DNA of 64,000 nt from Bedellia somnulentella (taxonomy: Eukaryota; Arthropoda; Insecta; Lepidoptera; Bedelliidae), in assembly GCA_963576735.1 (NCBI GenBank), contig OY755175.1, forward strand, positions 11,176,401-11,240,400. The letters are read 5' to 3'. Below the pieces are notes generated by a model. The model saw only the letters and a program-made list of their open reading frames with translations, did not search any database and was not told the origin of the DNA. Below are positions 11,101 through 22,314 of this stretch, piece after piece; within the stretch, counting starts at the first letter, position 1; every line of letters starts with the position of its first letter. The position numbers and the translations under genes were made by a program.

Positions 11101-11475
11101 AACCTTGATAGCTCTGTGAGTAAGAACACCTGCCTGTCATTCAGAGACGCATGGGTTCAAGTCCCGACTTCAACCTACACCAATGAGTCTTTGTCTTTTC
11201 TAAAGTCATAGTATGGTTAATATATCATACTTTAGTTGTTAACGGTAAGGGAAAAAATCGTGAGGCTCATTGGCTGAGTTTTACATAGTCATGTGACAAT
11301 CAGAATCAGAATCAGAATTTATTTCAATGTGTTTGCCCAGTGTCACGTGAGTACACAGTCCAAGCAAAACGTGGTGGGAATTCTGATCTGAACACCAGGT
11401 GACGATTGTTACATGATGTTCTGAAGTATTAGTACCTCTGTCAACCCCTTCGGGGATATACAACGTGAACACATG
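11101..11475 (+). repeat. SINE-A copy, diverged
   Basis: tRNA-like head (TTGATAGCTCTGTGAGTA, then GGTTCAAGTCC), shared middle (AACGGTAAGGGAAA) and shared end (CAACCCCTTCGGGG). Carries a small ATCAGA-repeat insertion near 11300 where other copies have the AAAACGGCGATAGG block. Confidence 0.65.
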
Positions 11476-11689
11476 AGTCTTGAGATACTCTATTAAGCAC
11501 GACTTTTTCAGATTGTCTGTAATCATAATAGTCAATAATGATACAATGCTCATAATTGTAAGTTCCTCTGTCTGCCACACCTCGAATAGGCTCTGAAACA
11601 ACTGCACCGATTTGAAAAATAATTTTACCGTTGGAAAGCTACACTATCACTGAGTGACATAGGCTATATTTAATCCATATCCATACTAA

Positions 11690-12215
11690 TATTATAAATT
11701 GGAAAGTGAGTTTGTTTGTTTGTTTATTTGTGCCGCTTTCACGCCGTAACTACTGAACCGATTGCTTTGAAATTTTGCAGACGTTTAGATAAAAGTCCAG
11801 ATTAAATAATAGGGTACTTTAAATCCCGGGAAAATGATATTCCCGAGGGAAAACTAAAATATGGTTTGCTTGCTGGATGGATTGAAGAAAAAAAAAAAAA
11901 AAACTTCTTTATTAACTAAAAATACAAATTTACAATTTAAGTTTACATTTGCCCTCGCACTAGGCTAAGCCTGTATCGCGAGGACCAATTTTACTTAACA
12001 CATATAAAGTTTAAATTTAATAAAAATTAAAAACTATATTACAAATTTTAAAAAGGTTTTAAAACAAAAGATGGTGCTGTGTATGATTTAAAACAAGGTG
12101 ATATATTGCAAACCAATATAAACATGTAAATTAAGAAGCTAAATGATACGATAATGTATCCTTGAGAATGAGGAATTCCCGAGGGATGACGTAAAATTTG
12201 TTTTATCGTCTAAAC
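11690..12215. repeat. Old dispersed repeat with a nested LINE 3' fragment
   Basis: The text CCATACTAATATTATAAAT followed by a GTTTGTTT run, an AACCGATTGCTTTGAAATTTT block and paired CCCGGGAAAA / ATTCCCGAGGG motifs is of a kind dispersed in many moth genomes. The two halves (to ~11885 and from ~12150) share ATTCCCGAGGG and seem split by the fragment at 11889-12130. Family not assigned. Confidence 0.4.
11889..12130 (-). mobile_element. LINE 3'-end fragment with homopolymer tail
   Basis: On the minus strand the sequence runs CCTCGCGATACAGGC ... GTTAATAAAGAAG into a run of about 15 T. A homopolymer after an AATAAA-bearing end suggests the 3' UTR of a non-LTR element, 5'-truncated. No coding part remains, so the clade is unknown. 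Confidence 0.35.
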
Positions 12216-13175
12216 TGTTTTTTTTACATTATAAGTATTTACGTTACGTTAGTTCTTGAGGTATGCTATAGATGGCGCTCTGGGTATTTTTTAAACCGTG
12301 GTATCGACTATCGATGTTTTTTAAGATACGTAAGAAGTGGAATATATTGCGTTTTAACCTGTAGCTCATACAATTACTCGGTGCACTTTTCGAATCATTT
12401 ACCTACTTTCTGTTTTATCTTTATTCACTATTTTTCATTTTACATTGAATTGTGGATTTTGGCGCTCGATATAGGTAGGGTATGAAAATGCGGGATAATA
12501 CAGCGGGAACGGGAGTATATTTAATTTTTTGTCAATAGTAAGACAATAAGAAAATACAGGGTCAAAATTTGCCGTCGGTAAATCTAACCTCTATGAACAT
12601 TCGAGAGACCCGGGATCAAAACTCAAAGGACACAAGCTTTCAGTAAAGAAAAAGTTACTGTGTTAGCTTAGAATAATAGGTAGAACTATTGCATCATGAA
12701 ATAGGATATCATTCATCTCGGACAATCCCCATATTCCCGATCAATCTCTGCTGGCAACTCACCCACCATCAGCAACGGATAGTGTAGGGGGCAGCACCCA
12801 CCGGGCCTCCGTTCCGCAGCACCAAACTACTATCCGTACTTAGTATTTTCTAAGACTTTCGCGATTGAACATTACAATCAAAACAACTATTATAAAACTA
12901 AACCCATGTTATAACACGCGATTAAAGACCCGAAAATCAATAGTTACTATGCGTACCTACTAATACGAACATAGTAACTCGAACATAGAAACTTGGTACA
13001 ATATTGTTTGTTTCATGATTCTTATCATATGATTTATGGCACTAAGGGGTTTAAATAGCAAATGATAGTTTAGAGATTTTTGACATTTCTGTATTTAGAA
13101 ACTTGAATCTTGGTGCGATTGACTGTTATAATCACTACAAAATAGAATTTATGAAATTCATCCATCAATTATTCA
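12216..13175. other. Intergenic, no gene recognised
   Basis: No supported gene. A short open frame near 12198-12485 lacks any recognisable motif and is compositionally like the flanks. A slightly GC-richer patch at about 12760-12840 has no matching feature. Confidence 0.4.
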
Positions 13176-13375
13176 TGAGTATATATACACTAACGGCCAT
13201 AAATCCCAAAATCCCATAGCTTTGGAGATAGTAATTCTTCATCCACTTTTGGAAGTTGAATAGGGAAAAGGTAGTTAAATAAAGAATTTTAGTGATGGGT
13301 CTCCAATTGCATCGCTGAACAATCACTTAAAAAGCCTCAATGTCCTTTATATCTTTTATACAACTTATTTTTATA
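13176..13375 (-). repeat. SINE-R fragment
   Basis: Shares ACTAACGGCCATAAATCCC, CCACTTTTGGAAGTTGA and TGATGGGTCTCCAA with other SINE-R copies, but is degenerate and lacks its own 5' end. Confidence 0.6.
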
Positions 13376-13394
13376 TAAACTGGATGCAAAAAAT

Positions 13395-13995
13395 GTAGTC
13401 GCACCGCTTTACCTTCTTTTTCGTAAGAGGCGATTTAAGTAATAAAGCATAAGCATAATAAGCATAAACGTTCACGCCGAATATCCCCGAAGGGGTTGGC
13501 AGAGGTACTAATACTTCTGAACATCACGTGACTTTGTCACCTGGTGTTCAGAGTACCCACGTTTTGCATGGACAGTGTACTCACGTGATAGGGGGCAGGC
13601 CTATCGCCGTTTTGTACGAATACACTGTCACATGACTAAGTACAACTCAGCCATGTGGGTTTCCTCACGATGTTTTCCCTCACCGTTAACAACCATGATA
13701 AATTAACCACACATATGTCTTTAGAAAAGACAAATTGGTGTAGGCCCCGACCCAGGATTTGAACACTAGTCGTTTGCACGATAACCGAGTGTTCTACCCA
13801 CTGGGCTATCACGGTTGGATTTAAGTAAAAGGTTTTTAAAGTGATTTTTGGGCGATGCGGTGGGAGACCCATCACCAAAAACATTTATTTTACAAGTTTT
13901 TTCCCAACATGACTTCCAAAAGTGGCTGAAGAATTTTCTGATTCTGAAGCTCTGGCGTTTTAGGAATTTATAGCCGTTAGTATATGTATGTATCC
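13395..13995 (+). repeat. SINE-R copy split by a SINE-A insertion
   Basis: The 5' part (CGTAAGAGGCGATTTAAGTAA) lies before 13441 and the rest (GATTTTTGGGCGATGCGG to TTTATAGCCGTTAGTATATG) after 13817. The interruption is SINE-A 13442-13816. The 11-bp duplication GATTTAAGTAA marks both edges. Confidence 0.7.
13442..13816 (-). repeat. SINE-A copy, full length
   Basis: Minus-strand copy with tRNA-like head at the 13.8-kb end and a tail made of repeated ATGCTTA-type units at the 13.44-kb end. The target duplication GATTTAAGTAA is exact. The sequence is very close to the copy at 7917, so both are likely young. Confidence 0.8.
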
Positions 13996-14308
13996 CCTCC
14001 CTGTCCCTTAGATGACCTTTCTACGAGGTGAGATAGGATCGCGCATATTTTTGTGAACTCTGCTTAAAATACTGACGTTGCGCCGACGAAACAAATTCTA
14101 TTCAAATTAAATTAGCTCTTTACAGGTCGAAAAAACTAAAATCGATGGCAAAGTCTGAATTCGTCCCATCCCAACTCACAATGTTTTAGGGTAATAAAAT
14201 ATTAAATATCTCTGTATTATTTGCCTTATACAATCTACAAACGTCGGTAATACTAATTATAGAACACAATAATATACTTCGGTACATACGCAAAGTTTTA
14301 TAAAATGA

Positions 14309-14506
14309 TGTGCCGTGTAATGCTGGCTTAGAATGTCACTACCCCTTTCTACCCACAGGTGTCGTAAGAGACGACTAAGGCTTTATAGGTGGTTTTTGGG
14401 CGATGCGGTTGGGGACCCATCACCAACGATACTTTGTTTCTATCATCTCCCCTATCAACATCCAAATGTGGCTGAGAAGTCTCTGGCTCTGAAGCTCTGG
14501 ATACCC
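14309..14506 (+). repeat. SINE-R copy split by the BEL element (continues at 19881-19930)
   Basis: Starts GTGTAATGCTGGCTTAGAATG, runs through GATGCGGTTGGGGACCC to GAAGCTCTGGATACCC, then stops at the LTR. It resumes after the 3' LTR with TTTTTTAGGATTTATGGCCG and the ATGT-type tail. This gives a clean target for the BEL/Pao insertion. Confidence 0.75.
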
Positions 14507-14957
14507 CGTTCCGAACTGGAACAAATTAGTTTATAATTTTCTTTATTAGGTGTGCACAAGACAACAAAACATAGTTTACATACTTTTTAATTCACGTTAG
14601 AAATAGATTTATTTCATGTGGCTTATTTTCTCTAACACTACCTCGTTGATGCGGGAAACTGGCAACATTGACGTCTGACGTCTTACAACTACATCCGTTT
14701 CCGCAAGTTACTCTCTCTTTCTCAACACGCCGATGTGAGTGCACACGTTCATATAAAAGTTACTAAATAAATTCCGAATCAAGTCTATTTCCCGAACAAA
14801 GTGAAAAAGGACTGAACCACATTTATCTATGGACCTATGGTGAAAAGTGTACGCCGTGCTGTGATTCATCAATAAACTCTCGAGAGTTCGAACGCCACCC
14901 CTGCCAGCCACGTGCCTGGTAAGTGTTTAAAGTTTAAATAAGTCACACGCGGCTACA
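14507..14957 (+). repeat. 5' LTR of the BEL/Pao element
   Basis: 451 bp, ending GCGGCTACA. The first base is C where the 3' LTR has T; other differences are A/T near 14513 and T/C near 14764. The TATA-like ATATAAAAG near 14752 followed by a transcribed R region is plausible as promoter. Confidence 0.88.
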
Positions 14958-15089
14958 TAAATTATTTTGATCCTATCGAACCGGATCCGATTTCATCTTT
15001 TGTTTTGTTGTCTTGTGTTGTGCAGTACTACGTACTCAGTAATTTCAAATTCATTTCAATCGTTTGAGTCGCCATCTTTGTTACGCAAA

Positions 15090-18000
15090 ATGGCCGAGAA
15101 CGATCATGTTTGTGAACAAGACATATTCGAAAGGGACTTGATTCTCGAAGAACTTAGGCGTACATTACAGTTTGCAACTACCGATGAGCAGCAATTTCGT
15201 TCGCGAACTATAGACATTTCAGCTCATCAGAGAAAGTTTACGAAAGTCCAATGTAAAATAGAAAAAATATTGTTTAAACATAAGTGCTTTGATAAAGATG
15301 AACAAATAACTATTCGGAATGAATTTAACGATTTGTATTATGGCATCTTAGCTCATCTTAACGACCTTAAGCAAAAGGAGGAACGTGTCCGTCGCTCAAG
15401 TCGTATTTTTCTTTCATCGTCTGAGGCTCCTCAGCAGTGTCATCACAGTAAAACTTTGCCTACTTTACCATTGCCCTCGTTTAGTGGCGATCCTACGGAT
15501 TGGCCATCATACATTGATTTATTTAAGTCGTTAGTGCATAGCAACAGTGCCTACACGGATGCCGAGAAGCTTAGGTACTTAATACTTACTGTAAAGAACG
15601 AACCTTTTAATCTTATAAAATCCTTGCCGATTTCCGAAGATAATTACGCCATCGCTTTAGAAATATTAATTTCTCGTTATGAAAATAAGCGAGTCATCGC
15701 GTCAAAACATCTCGATCGAATTCTCGACATCGAAAATTGCAGTGATAAATCGGTTCATAGCCTGCGTCGGCTACTTAACGTCTACCAAGAAAATATTAAG
15801 GCACTTGAAGCTATGCAGTTTCCCGTGGGCCAATGGAATTTCATACTTTTAAACATTTTACTACGTAAAATTCCAGTTGGTACTAGGAAGTGTTTTGAAA
15901 GATCGCTAGTGAAACCATCTTCTATTCCCGATGTAAACACATTGATCACATTTCTTGAAAAAGAAATTTCCGCTGACGAAATCATAAACATTTCCGTTGG
16001 TGGGCAGTCCATTTCACAACAAAATACAAAAGTGGGTAGTTCGCTATCAAGCCGCACTATCACGCAGCAGCGATCATTCAATGCATTAGCTGCAAACAAT
16101 GTCGGCCTTCCTACTCGTCAAACAGACGAAAATCAACGTAGTTACAACGTAATTAAGAAGCAAACTTGTATATGCTGTGAAGCTCAACATTCGTTGACAA
16201 AATGTTCGAAGTTTTTAAATCTTACACCTCACGCGAGGTACAATTTAATTCAAAATAAAAGTATTTGTTATAATTGTTTAAATGTAGGTCACAATGTTAT
16301 CAATTGCAAATCGAGTTATATGTGTCGCTCGTGTCACAAAAGGCATCACAGTTTAATTCATTTGTCTAATCAAGCCTCGCCGGTAGTCAGTGACTCCGCT
16401 GTTATCACCCTCCCCCCTGCCAAGGTAGACCCAGTGCCGCCAACTCAGTCCGAGTCGAATTCTATTCATAATAATTGCGCTTCGAATTCCAATGCTCCTT
16501 CTATGCGAACTAGCACGGTGCTACTCTCGACCGCGCTCATCGATGTATGTGTTGGCTCTTCTATACTATCGACCGTTAGGTGTGTTGTGGACTCGGGAAG
16601 CCAGGCTTCCTTTATAACTGAGTCGTGCGCGCAAAGGTTAGGTTTAAATCGTAAGAAAATAAACATTCCAGTATATGGTATTGGTGATAGCGAACCAGTT
16701 AAACCAAAGGGTGTAATTTCGTGTTTAGTCAAACCCAAGGGTAAACAAAACCCTATAATTCAAGTAGAAGCTTTAATTCTACCAAAGTTGATGTCTCACA
16801 TGCCGAGCGTACCACTTCCCCAGAAAGGGTGGACACATTTAACCAATTTGACCTTAGCTGACCCCGATTTTCGTACTCCACAACCCGTGGAAATGTTGTT
16901 AGGAGCGGATATACTATCCCATGTGTTATTAGGTAATATCGTTTCCGGTTTGCCTGGTTCTCCGATCGCTGTAAACAGTGTATTCGGTTATTTATTATTG
17001 GGTAAATTAAACTTAGATCCCGTGGTTTCGACTCCACCCCATGTGTGTTTTAGCTCATTCGACAATGACAATTTGCAAAGGTTCTGGGAGCTGGAGTCCC
17101 TTCCTGAGAAACGGAGTTACACTCCTGATGAAGAGTTATGTGAATCCCTTTTTCAAAGGACGCATACTCGCGATGGTATTACCGGCCGCTACGTCGTTTC
17201 TCTTCCGTTTAAACCCGATGCTCCGCCCCTCGGCGAGTCGCGGCAGACAGCCCTCGCGAGGCTTCATAAGCTCGAGTATAGGCTCGAACGTAATCCAACC
17301 CTCAAACGTGACTACCACGCGTGTATCCAAGAATATTTAGATTTAAACCACATGGAGCCCGTGACTAGTGATGCCGCCCTGGGCGCACACTATTATATTC
17401 CGCACCACTGCGTGGTTAAAGAGTCCAGTGAGACCACACGTACCCGCGTAGTATTTGATGCAGGGTGTAAATCATCCAACGGAGTATCCCTGAATCAAGT
17501 GCTACTCACTGGACCCAAGCTTCATCCCGACATTGTGGATATCCTTCTTAAGTTTCGTATTCATCTCATAGGTTTCACATCAGATTGTAAACAAATGTAT
17601 AGAAATATAGGTATGTGTAAAGATCATCTGGATTACCAACGTATCCTCTGGCGGAGTTCACCTGCGGAACCTGTACAGGATTTTCGTCTTCGTACAGTCA
17701 CCTTCGGAGTTAGCTCGTCCCCGTTCCTCGCTCTGCGTACTATTCAACAGTTAGCTCATGATGAAAGTCACCGGTTCCCGTTGGCTGCACCTGTACTCTT
17801 GGAATCTATATTTGTAGATGACGTGGTCGCGGGGGCCAATTCCGAGTCCGATGCCCTAGCGTTACAGCGTGAGCTTATTGGTATTTGCTCCTCGGCTGGG
17901 TTTGAATTAAGAAAGTGGCACAGCAACTCGCCGGCGATACTTGCCGCGGTTGAGTCGTCATCTCCTCATGGTGGGCGGCAGGAACCCGTCTCCGTTGCGC

Positions 18001-19067
18001 ATCTCGAGAAGGATACACACACTAAAGTCCTAGGGTTACATTGGGATCCGCGAACTGATTGTTTTAAGTTTAATGTTCAGGTCAATTCTGAAAAATACAC
18101 TAAACGGGCAATCCTTTCTGAAATAGCTAGGATTTACGATCCGCTAGGATTTTTGTCCCCTCTGACCTTATACGCAAAACATTTAATTCAATTGCTATGG
18201 GTAGCTAATATTGGTTGGGACGAAACCCCACCTATTGATATTATTAATTCATGGAGACTTTTTATTCAAGAGCTACCGATAATAAAATGTATTTCTTTTC
18301 CGCGTCACATTTTAGATAATACTTGTACCGTACAGGTGCATGGATTCGCTGACGCGAGTGAAACCGCGTATGCCGGTTGTGTTTATATTCGCTTAACAAG
18401 TAGTGACGGAGAAATTCGTACTTACCTCGTTATAGCTAAAACTCGTGTGGCCCCTTTACGGGTTCGTCTAACAATACCCCGCCTTGAATTAATGGCTGCC
18501 TTATTATTATCAAAATTAATAGACAAAGTTATTTCAATCTACGACAATCGGGTCGATATGGATAACGTGTATGCATGGTCTGATGCGTCGATCGTGCTAG
18601 CTTGGTTACACCAACCACCTCATACTTGGAAGACCTTCGTCTCCAACCGCACCAGTGATATCTTGTCTGTTGTGCCCGCATCTCGTTGGCGCCATGTCCG
18701 CTCTGCTGACAACCCCGCGGACGTGGCCTCGCGCGGTGCACTGCCCCACGCGCTACGCGCCCATCCCCTGTGGTATCACGGCCCAGCTTGGTTACAACGA
18801 CCTTCTCATGCATGGCCGTCTTTCAATGAACAATTTGATACCAATGAAGAGAAGCGTATTGTTTCATCAAACGCGTCTACGACGATTAATACAGATATTG
18901 AGATTATACAGCGTTATTCTTCGCTAGGTAAATTAGTACGAATCACCGCTTGGATAATTCGTTTCTACAAAAAATGCAAACATTTAACTAACCACCACTC
19001 AGATTATATAACGGTTCCAGAATATAATGAATCCTTGAAAAAACTCGTTCTTTTAGTGCAACAATAG
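15090..19067 (+). CDS. BEL/Pao gag-pol polyprotein, cut short before integrase
   Basis: 1325 residues from the ATG at 15090 (context AAAATGG; the frame is open back to 14967 without another ATG). Seen: DUF1759-like gag segment FSGDPTDWPSYIDLF near residue 130; zinc-knuckle region at about 358-425 including CYNCLNVGHNVINC (CX2CX4HX4C); retroviral-type aspartic protease VVDSGSQASF near 500; reverse transcriptase with active site FVDDVV near 907; RNase H start FADASETAYAG near 1085. The frame ends at a TAG (19065-19067) directly after a run of glutamines; the same frame then continues readable, so this stop looks like a point change. Products would act in virus-like particles in the cytosol. Confidence 0.88.
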   Translation: MAENDHVCEQDIFERDLILEELRRTLQFATTDEQQFRSRTIDISAHQRKFTKVQCKIEKILFKHKCFDKDEQITIRNEFNDLYYGILAHLNDLKQKEERVRRSSRIFLSSSEAPQQCHHSKTLPTLPLPSFSGDPTDWPSYIDLFKSLVHSNSAYTDAEKLRYLILTVKNEPFNLIKSLPISEDNYAIALEILISRYENKRVIASKHLDRILDIENCSDKSVHSLRRLLNVYQENIKALEAMQFPVGQWNFILLNILLRKIPVGTRKCFERSLVKPSSIPDVNTLITFLEKEISADEIINISVGGQSISQQNTKVGSSLSSRTITQQRSFNALAANNVGLPTRQTDENQRSYNVIKKQTCICCEAQHSLTKCSKFLNLTPHARYNLIQNKSICYNCLNVGHNVINCKSSYMCRSCHKRHHSLIHLSNQASPVVSDSAVITLPPAKVDPVPPTQSESNSIHNNCASNSNAPSMRTSTVLLSTALIDVCVGSSILSTVRCVVDSGSQASFITESCAQRLGLNRKKINIPVYGIGDSEPVKPKGVISCLVKPKGKQNPIIQVEALILPKLMSHMPSVPLPQKGWTHLTNLTLADPDFRTPQPVEMLLGADILSHVLLGNIVSGLPGSPIAVNSVFGYLLLGKLNLDPVVSTPPHVCFSSFDNDNLQRFWELESLPEKRSYTPDEELCESLFQRTHTRDGITGRYVVSLPFKPDAPPLGESRQTALARLHKLEYRLERNPTLKRDYHACIQEYLDLNHMEPVTSDAALGAHYYIPHHCVVKESSETTRTRVVFDAGCKSSNGVSLNQVLLTGPKLHPDIVDILLKFRIHLIGFTSDCKQMYRNIGMCKDHLDYQRILWRSSPAEPVQDFRLRTVTFGVSSSPFLALRTIQQLAHDESHRFPLAAPVLLESIFVDDVVAGANSESDALALQRELIGICSSAGFELRKWHSNSPAILAAVESSSPHGGRQEPVSVAHLEKDTHTKVLGLHWDPRTDCFKFNVQVNSEKYTKRAILSEIARIYDPLGFLSPLTLYAKHLIQLLWVANIGWDETPPIDIINSWRLFIQELPIIKCISFPRHILDNTCTVQVHGFADASETAYAGCVYIRLTSSDGEIRTYLVIAKTRVAPLRVRLTIPRLELMAALLLSKLIDKVISIYDNRVDMDNVYAWSDASIVLAWLHQPPHTWKTFVSNRTSDILSVVPASRWRHVRSADNPADVASRGALPHALRAHPLWYHGPAWLQRPSHAWPSFNEQFDTNEEKRIVSSNASTTINTDIEIIQRYSSLGKLVRITAWIIRFYKKCKHLTNHHSDYITVPEYNESLKKLVLLVQQ

Positions 19068-19330
19068 GTTTTTACCGAAGATATAAATAAGATTTCAAAA
19101 GGGAATTTGCCTTCTCAATCATTAAGGCGTATTACACCATTTCTTCTATTAGTGAAGGCACTGTTGTTATTGTACGCGACGACCACCTGCCGCCGCTGCA
19201 GTGGAAGCTGGCTCGCGTGCACGCGCTCCATCCCGGGACTGACAACGTCACCCGTGTGGTTACGCTCAAAATGAATAACAAATTTTTTAAGCGGCCAGTG
19301 GTTAAACTGTGTCCGCTACCTATTGAATAG
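19068..19330 (+). pseudogene. Remnant of BEL/Pao integrase region and C-terminal DUF5641-like tail
   Basis: After the stop the same frame reads VFTEDINKISKGNLPSQSL, typical of the start of the integrase zinc-binding region. Near 19146 the text jumps frame to ISEGTVVIVRDDHLPPLQWK, typical of the tail behind the integrase core, ending at 19330. The DDE catalytic core and zinc finger (several hundred residues in intact relatives) are absent, so integration in cis is not possible. Confidence 0.75.
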
Positions 19331-19424
19331 AGTACTTTATACATATTTAAATCATAGTCATAGGTTAGGTTATATTTTCTTTTATTTTGTTAAAAGTTAT
19401 ATACTTTTAAGGTGAGCGGGTTTA

Positions 19425-19875
19425 TGTTCCGTACTGGAACAAATTAGTTTATAATTTTCTTTATTAGGTGTGCACAAGACAACAAAACATAGTTTACATA
19501 CTTTTTAATTCACGTTAGAAATAGATTTATTTCATGTGGCTTATTTTCTCTAACACTACCTCGTTGATGCGGGAAACTGGCAACATTGACGTCTGACGTC
19601 TTACAACTACATCCGTTTCCGCAAGTTACTCTCTCTTTCTCAACACGCCGATGTGAGTGCACACGTTCATATAAAAGTTACCAAATAAATTCCGAATCAA
19701 GTCTATTTCCCGAACAAAGTGAAAAAGGACTGAACCACATTTATCTATGGACCTATGGTGAAAAGTGTACGCCGTGCTGTGATTCATCAATAAACTCTCG
19801 AGAGTTCGAACGCCACCCCTGCCAGCCACGTGCCTGGTAAGTGTTTAAAGTTTAAATAAGTCACACGCGGCTACA
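19425..19875 (+). repeat. 3' LTR of the BEL/Pao element
   Basis: Starts TGTTCCGTACTGG and ends GCGGCTACA; same length as the 5' LTR and nearly identical. The small minus-strand open frame seen in both LTRs is a by-product. Confidence 0.9.
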
Positions 19876-20029
19876 TACCCTTTTTTAGGATTTATGGCCG
19901 TGAGTATATGTATTAATGTATGTATGTTTATAAGAAAACCATTTCGAGATCACATGTTCGCTAAAACATTATTTTTTGAGAAATTACAAAGCTATCATTT
20001 GATCACCTTTATTTTAATTTAAAACTGAT

Positions 20030-20280
20030 AATTTATCATGGTTGCTAACGGTGAGGGAAAACATCGTGAGGAAACCCACATGGCTGAGTTGTACTTAGTC
20101 ATGTGACAGTGTGTTCGTACAAAAACGGCGATAGGCCTGCCCCCTATCACGTGAGTACACTGTCTAAGCAAAACGTGGGACCTTCTCTGGAAACTAGATG
20201 GCGCTTGCCATGTGAGTTCAGGAGTATTGGTACCTCTGCCAACCCCTTCGGGGATAAAACGGCGTGAACGTTTACGTTTT
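20030..20280 (+). repeat. SINE-A copy, 5'-truncated
   Basis: Begins at AATTTATCATGGTTGCTAAC and runs to GGCGTGAACGTTTACG. Same subtype as 42398 (both have GTTGCTAACGG and GATGGCGCTTGCC). Confidence 0.75.
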
Positions 20281-20574
20281 TATTAATTTAAAACTCAACT
20301 GTTTGGAGATTAAAACGAGACTCATAGGTTTATTTCATTTAACATCATTATGATATCGTTTGCAATTACAAATCAAGGAATTGTTCTGCAATCAGCAACT
20401 TTTTATTTAACATTTGCTTCATTTTTATTTTCATTTGACGATCGATGACGTCACTGGTAGTGAAAGTTGAAGAATCTTTAAAAAACAACTTTAGATTAGT
20501 GATCTAATAAAAATATTTGTTTTTGTTTTTTTGTTTGCTATTGAACAACAATATTTGAAATCTTATAAGTATTT

Positions 20575-20829
20575 TAAATGTGAAAGTTCAGATGTTTGGA
20601 TGTTTGTGTGTTTGAGGAAAAAGGCTCCTCAAGTACACGATGTATATGAATAAAATTTGGCAGAATGCTAGATAATGACCCAAATTATAACATAGGATAC
20701 TTTTTATCCTGGAAACATTTGAACAATAATATATTTAAGCCTGATTGAACTAAGGGTACCTGAAAAAATGCCTTAAGTTGTGTCATTTATAAGCAAATTT
20801 GACAGTACGAAGTCTGTCGGGTCAGCTAG
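20575..20829 (+). mobile_element. Helitron-like repeat ending CTAG|T
   Basis: Shares about 250 bp with 32921-33171: TTTGGATGTTTGTGTG, AGAATGCTAGATAATGACCC, ATACTTTTTATCC, GAAGTCTGTCGGGTCAGCTAG. The CTAG end followed by T fits a Helitron 3' terminus. No Rep/helicase coding part; non-autonomous. The 5' end does not show a clear TC. Confidence 0.45.
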
Positions 20830-21066
20830 TAAGCTTATACAGTATGGTTTACTTATAAACTTTTGTTTGGTAGTGGTTTCGGTTCGTGAAACCATAAACG
20901 TTAATTTAATGCACAATGCAGACAAAATTAACGAATTCAAAATGACAGCATGAGGTTGTTGTAGTTGCCAGCGATAAAATGTGATTGAAAATAATGGTTC
21001 TTATAGGAATTTTAAGAATAAACTGTCTGAATTTTCAATATATTTTGTAAAGCAACATTACCTTCC
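20830..21066. other. Non-coding spacer, nothing recognised
   Basis: AT-rich, no frame, no repeat identified. Confidence 0.35.
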
Positions 21067-21470
21067 ACATTGACTCTTTTAGTCGTTGGGCTATTCGTTG
21101 CTCCATTCACCGCATCACCCTTTTTCACTCTTCTTTCAGTGTCTTCATGTCACTTTCCTTCCCTAGTAAACAATCTTCTCAGGTGCACAAACTCTTTCAC
21201 TTGATCCACTTTCTTACAATTAATCTCAATTACGCATTCTGTCATATTATCCTCTTTCAAAAACCATGGTTTTAATTTTATCCACATTCACCCTCTATCC
21301 TTTAAAAAAAGCGTACATGCTATATTCATCATCTCTTGCAACTCTTCCACCGAAGATGAAAGAAGGACTTAATCGTAGCCAGATAAGAGGCATTTAATGA
21401 TGAATCTACCCCTTCTTAGTCAGTCCATAATCACTTTCACGTAACTTTGTCAGATAATCACCCATAAACA
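21067..21470 (-). pseudogene. RTE-type LINE fragment, heavily decayed
   Basis: Minus-strand text parallels 27840-28200 of the RTE copy (same order of segments around the LYADDQ...EELQEMM and DKTKTMVF regions) but is broken by many indels. Only the middle of the RT region survives. Confidence 0.6.
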
Positions 21471-21657
21471 AATATTTTCTTACCACCCTATCATACGCCT
21501 GCTCGAAATATATGAGGAAGCAATACACCTTATGGTTCTTGGCTAAAATCTTTTGGTGATGCTCAACCTACAATATTCCAATTTCCTAAATGTTTTATTA
21601 TTTATCAAAGAAAGGTATTAACTAATGTGCTGATATACCACCATTGCATTGCCAATT

Positions 21658-22246
21658 GGCCTAGACCTCGCTTTTTTAACATACCCTTTTTATATTATAA
21701 ATCGATAAAGGACATCAAACTTAACAACTTTGCCTATGGAATGCCTATCTAAAATATTGTAATTTTCAAAATATAATAATAATTAAAAATTGTCGTACCT
21801 AGTTCAAACTGAGAATGTATACAATGAGATTCCTTGCTTCAGTGAAAATAAAAAATAAAAAAAAACATTTGATCTATGGTGTAAACAAAAACATAACCTC
21901 TTTCGGTATTTTCCAGTTCAATCGCTCGCTTACCGGTTTATTTTCATGATATTATTTTTCAACGACGATCAATACAACTGGAAAATACAGAAAGAAGTTA
22001 TATTTTTGTTTACAGAGCGAAAAGCATATATCAATTTTTTTTTATTTTTTTTTTATTTTCACTGAAGCAAGGAATCTCATTGTATACATTCTCAGTTTGA
22101 ACTAGGTACAACAATTTTTAATTATTATTATATTTTGAAAATTACAATATTTCAGATAGGCATTCCATAGGCAAAGTTGTTAAGTTTGATGTCCTTTATC
22201 GATTTATAATATAAAAAGGGTATGTTAAAAAAGCGAGGTCTAGGCC
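21658..22246. mobile_element. Foldback MITE, copy 1
   Basis: 589 bp with arms of roughly 240 bp in inverted orientation, starting GGCCTAGACCTCGC and ending GCGAGGTCTAGGCC, around a unique centre. AATT flanks both ends in all three copies of the window. No open frame of note. Copy 2 has the same centre in the opposite orientation. Confidence 0.8.
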
Positions 22247-22314
22247 AATTGCGAGTATTTATCGAATCGTTTACTTTACGTCATAGTAAAGTAATGCTAG
22301 GGAGTAAAAAGGAC

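Larger units (their letters stand above)
14507..19875 (+). mobile_element. BEL/Pao LTR retrotransposon, young, integrase largely deleted
   Basis: 5369 bp bounded by 451-bp LTRs and flanked by the 5-bp duplication TACCC (14502-14506, 19876-19880). A single gag-pol frame starts at 15090. Domain order is gag (DUF1759-like), zinc knuckles, aspartic protease, reverse transcriptase, RNase H; this order and the DUF1759/DUF1758-like segments define BEL/Pao. The integrase core is missing. A purine-rich tract (AAGGTGAGCGGG) precedes the 3' LTR. I found only about three LTR differences by eye, so insertion is recent. Confidence 0.92.

Noticed and set aside
12198..12485. 95-codon hydrophobic frame
   Set aside because: AT-rich chance frame starting from a non-ATG codon; no motif beyond hydrophobic composition.
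14708..14911. Open frame (minus) repeated exactly at 19626-19829
   Set aside because: Both lie in the BEL LTRs; the identity comes from LTR duplication, not from a gene family.
14507..19875. Endogenous retrovirus with envelope gene
   Set aside because: No env-like frame between the pol remnant and the 3' LTR; standard BEL/Pao retrotransposon.
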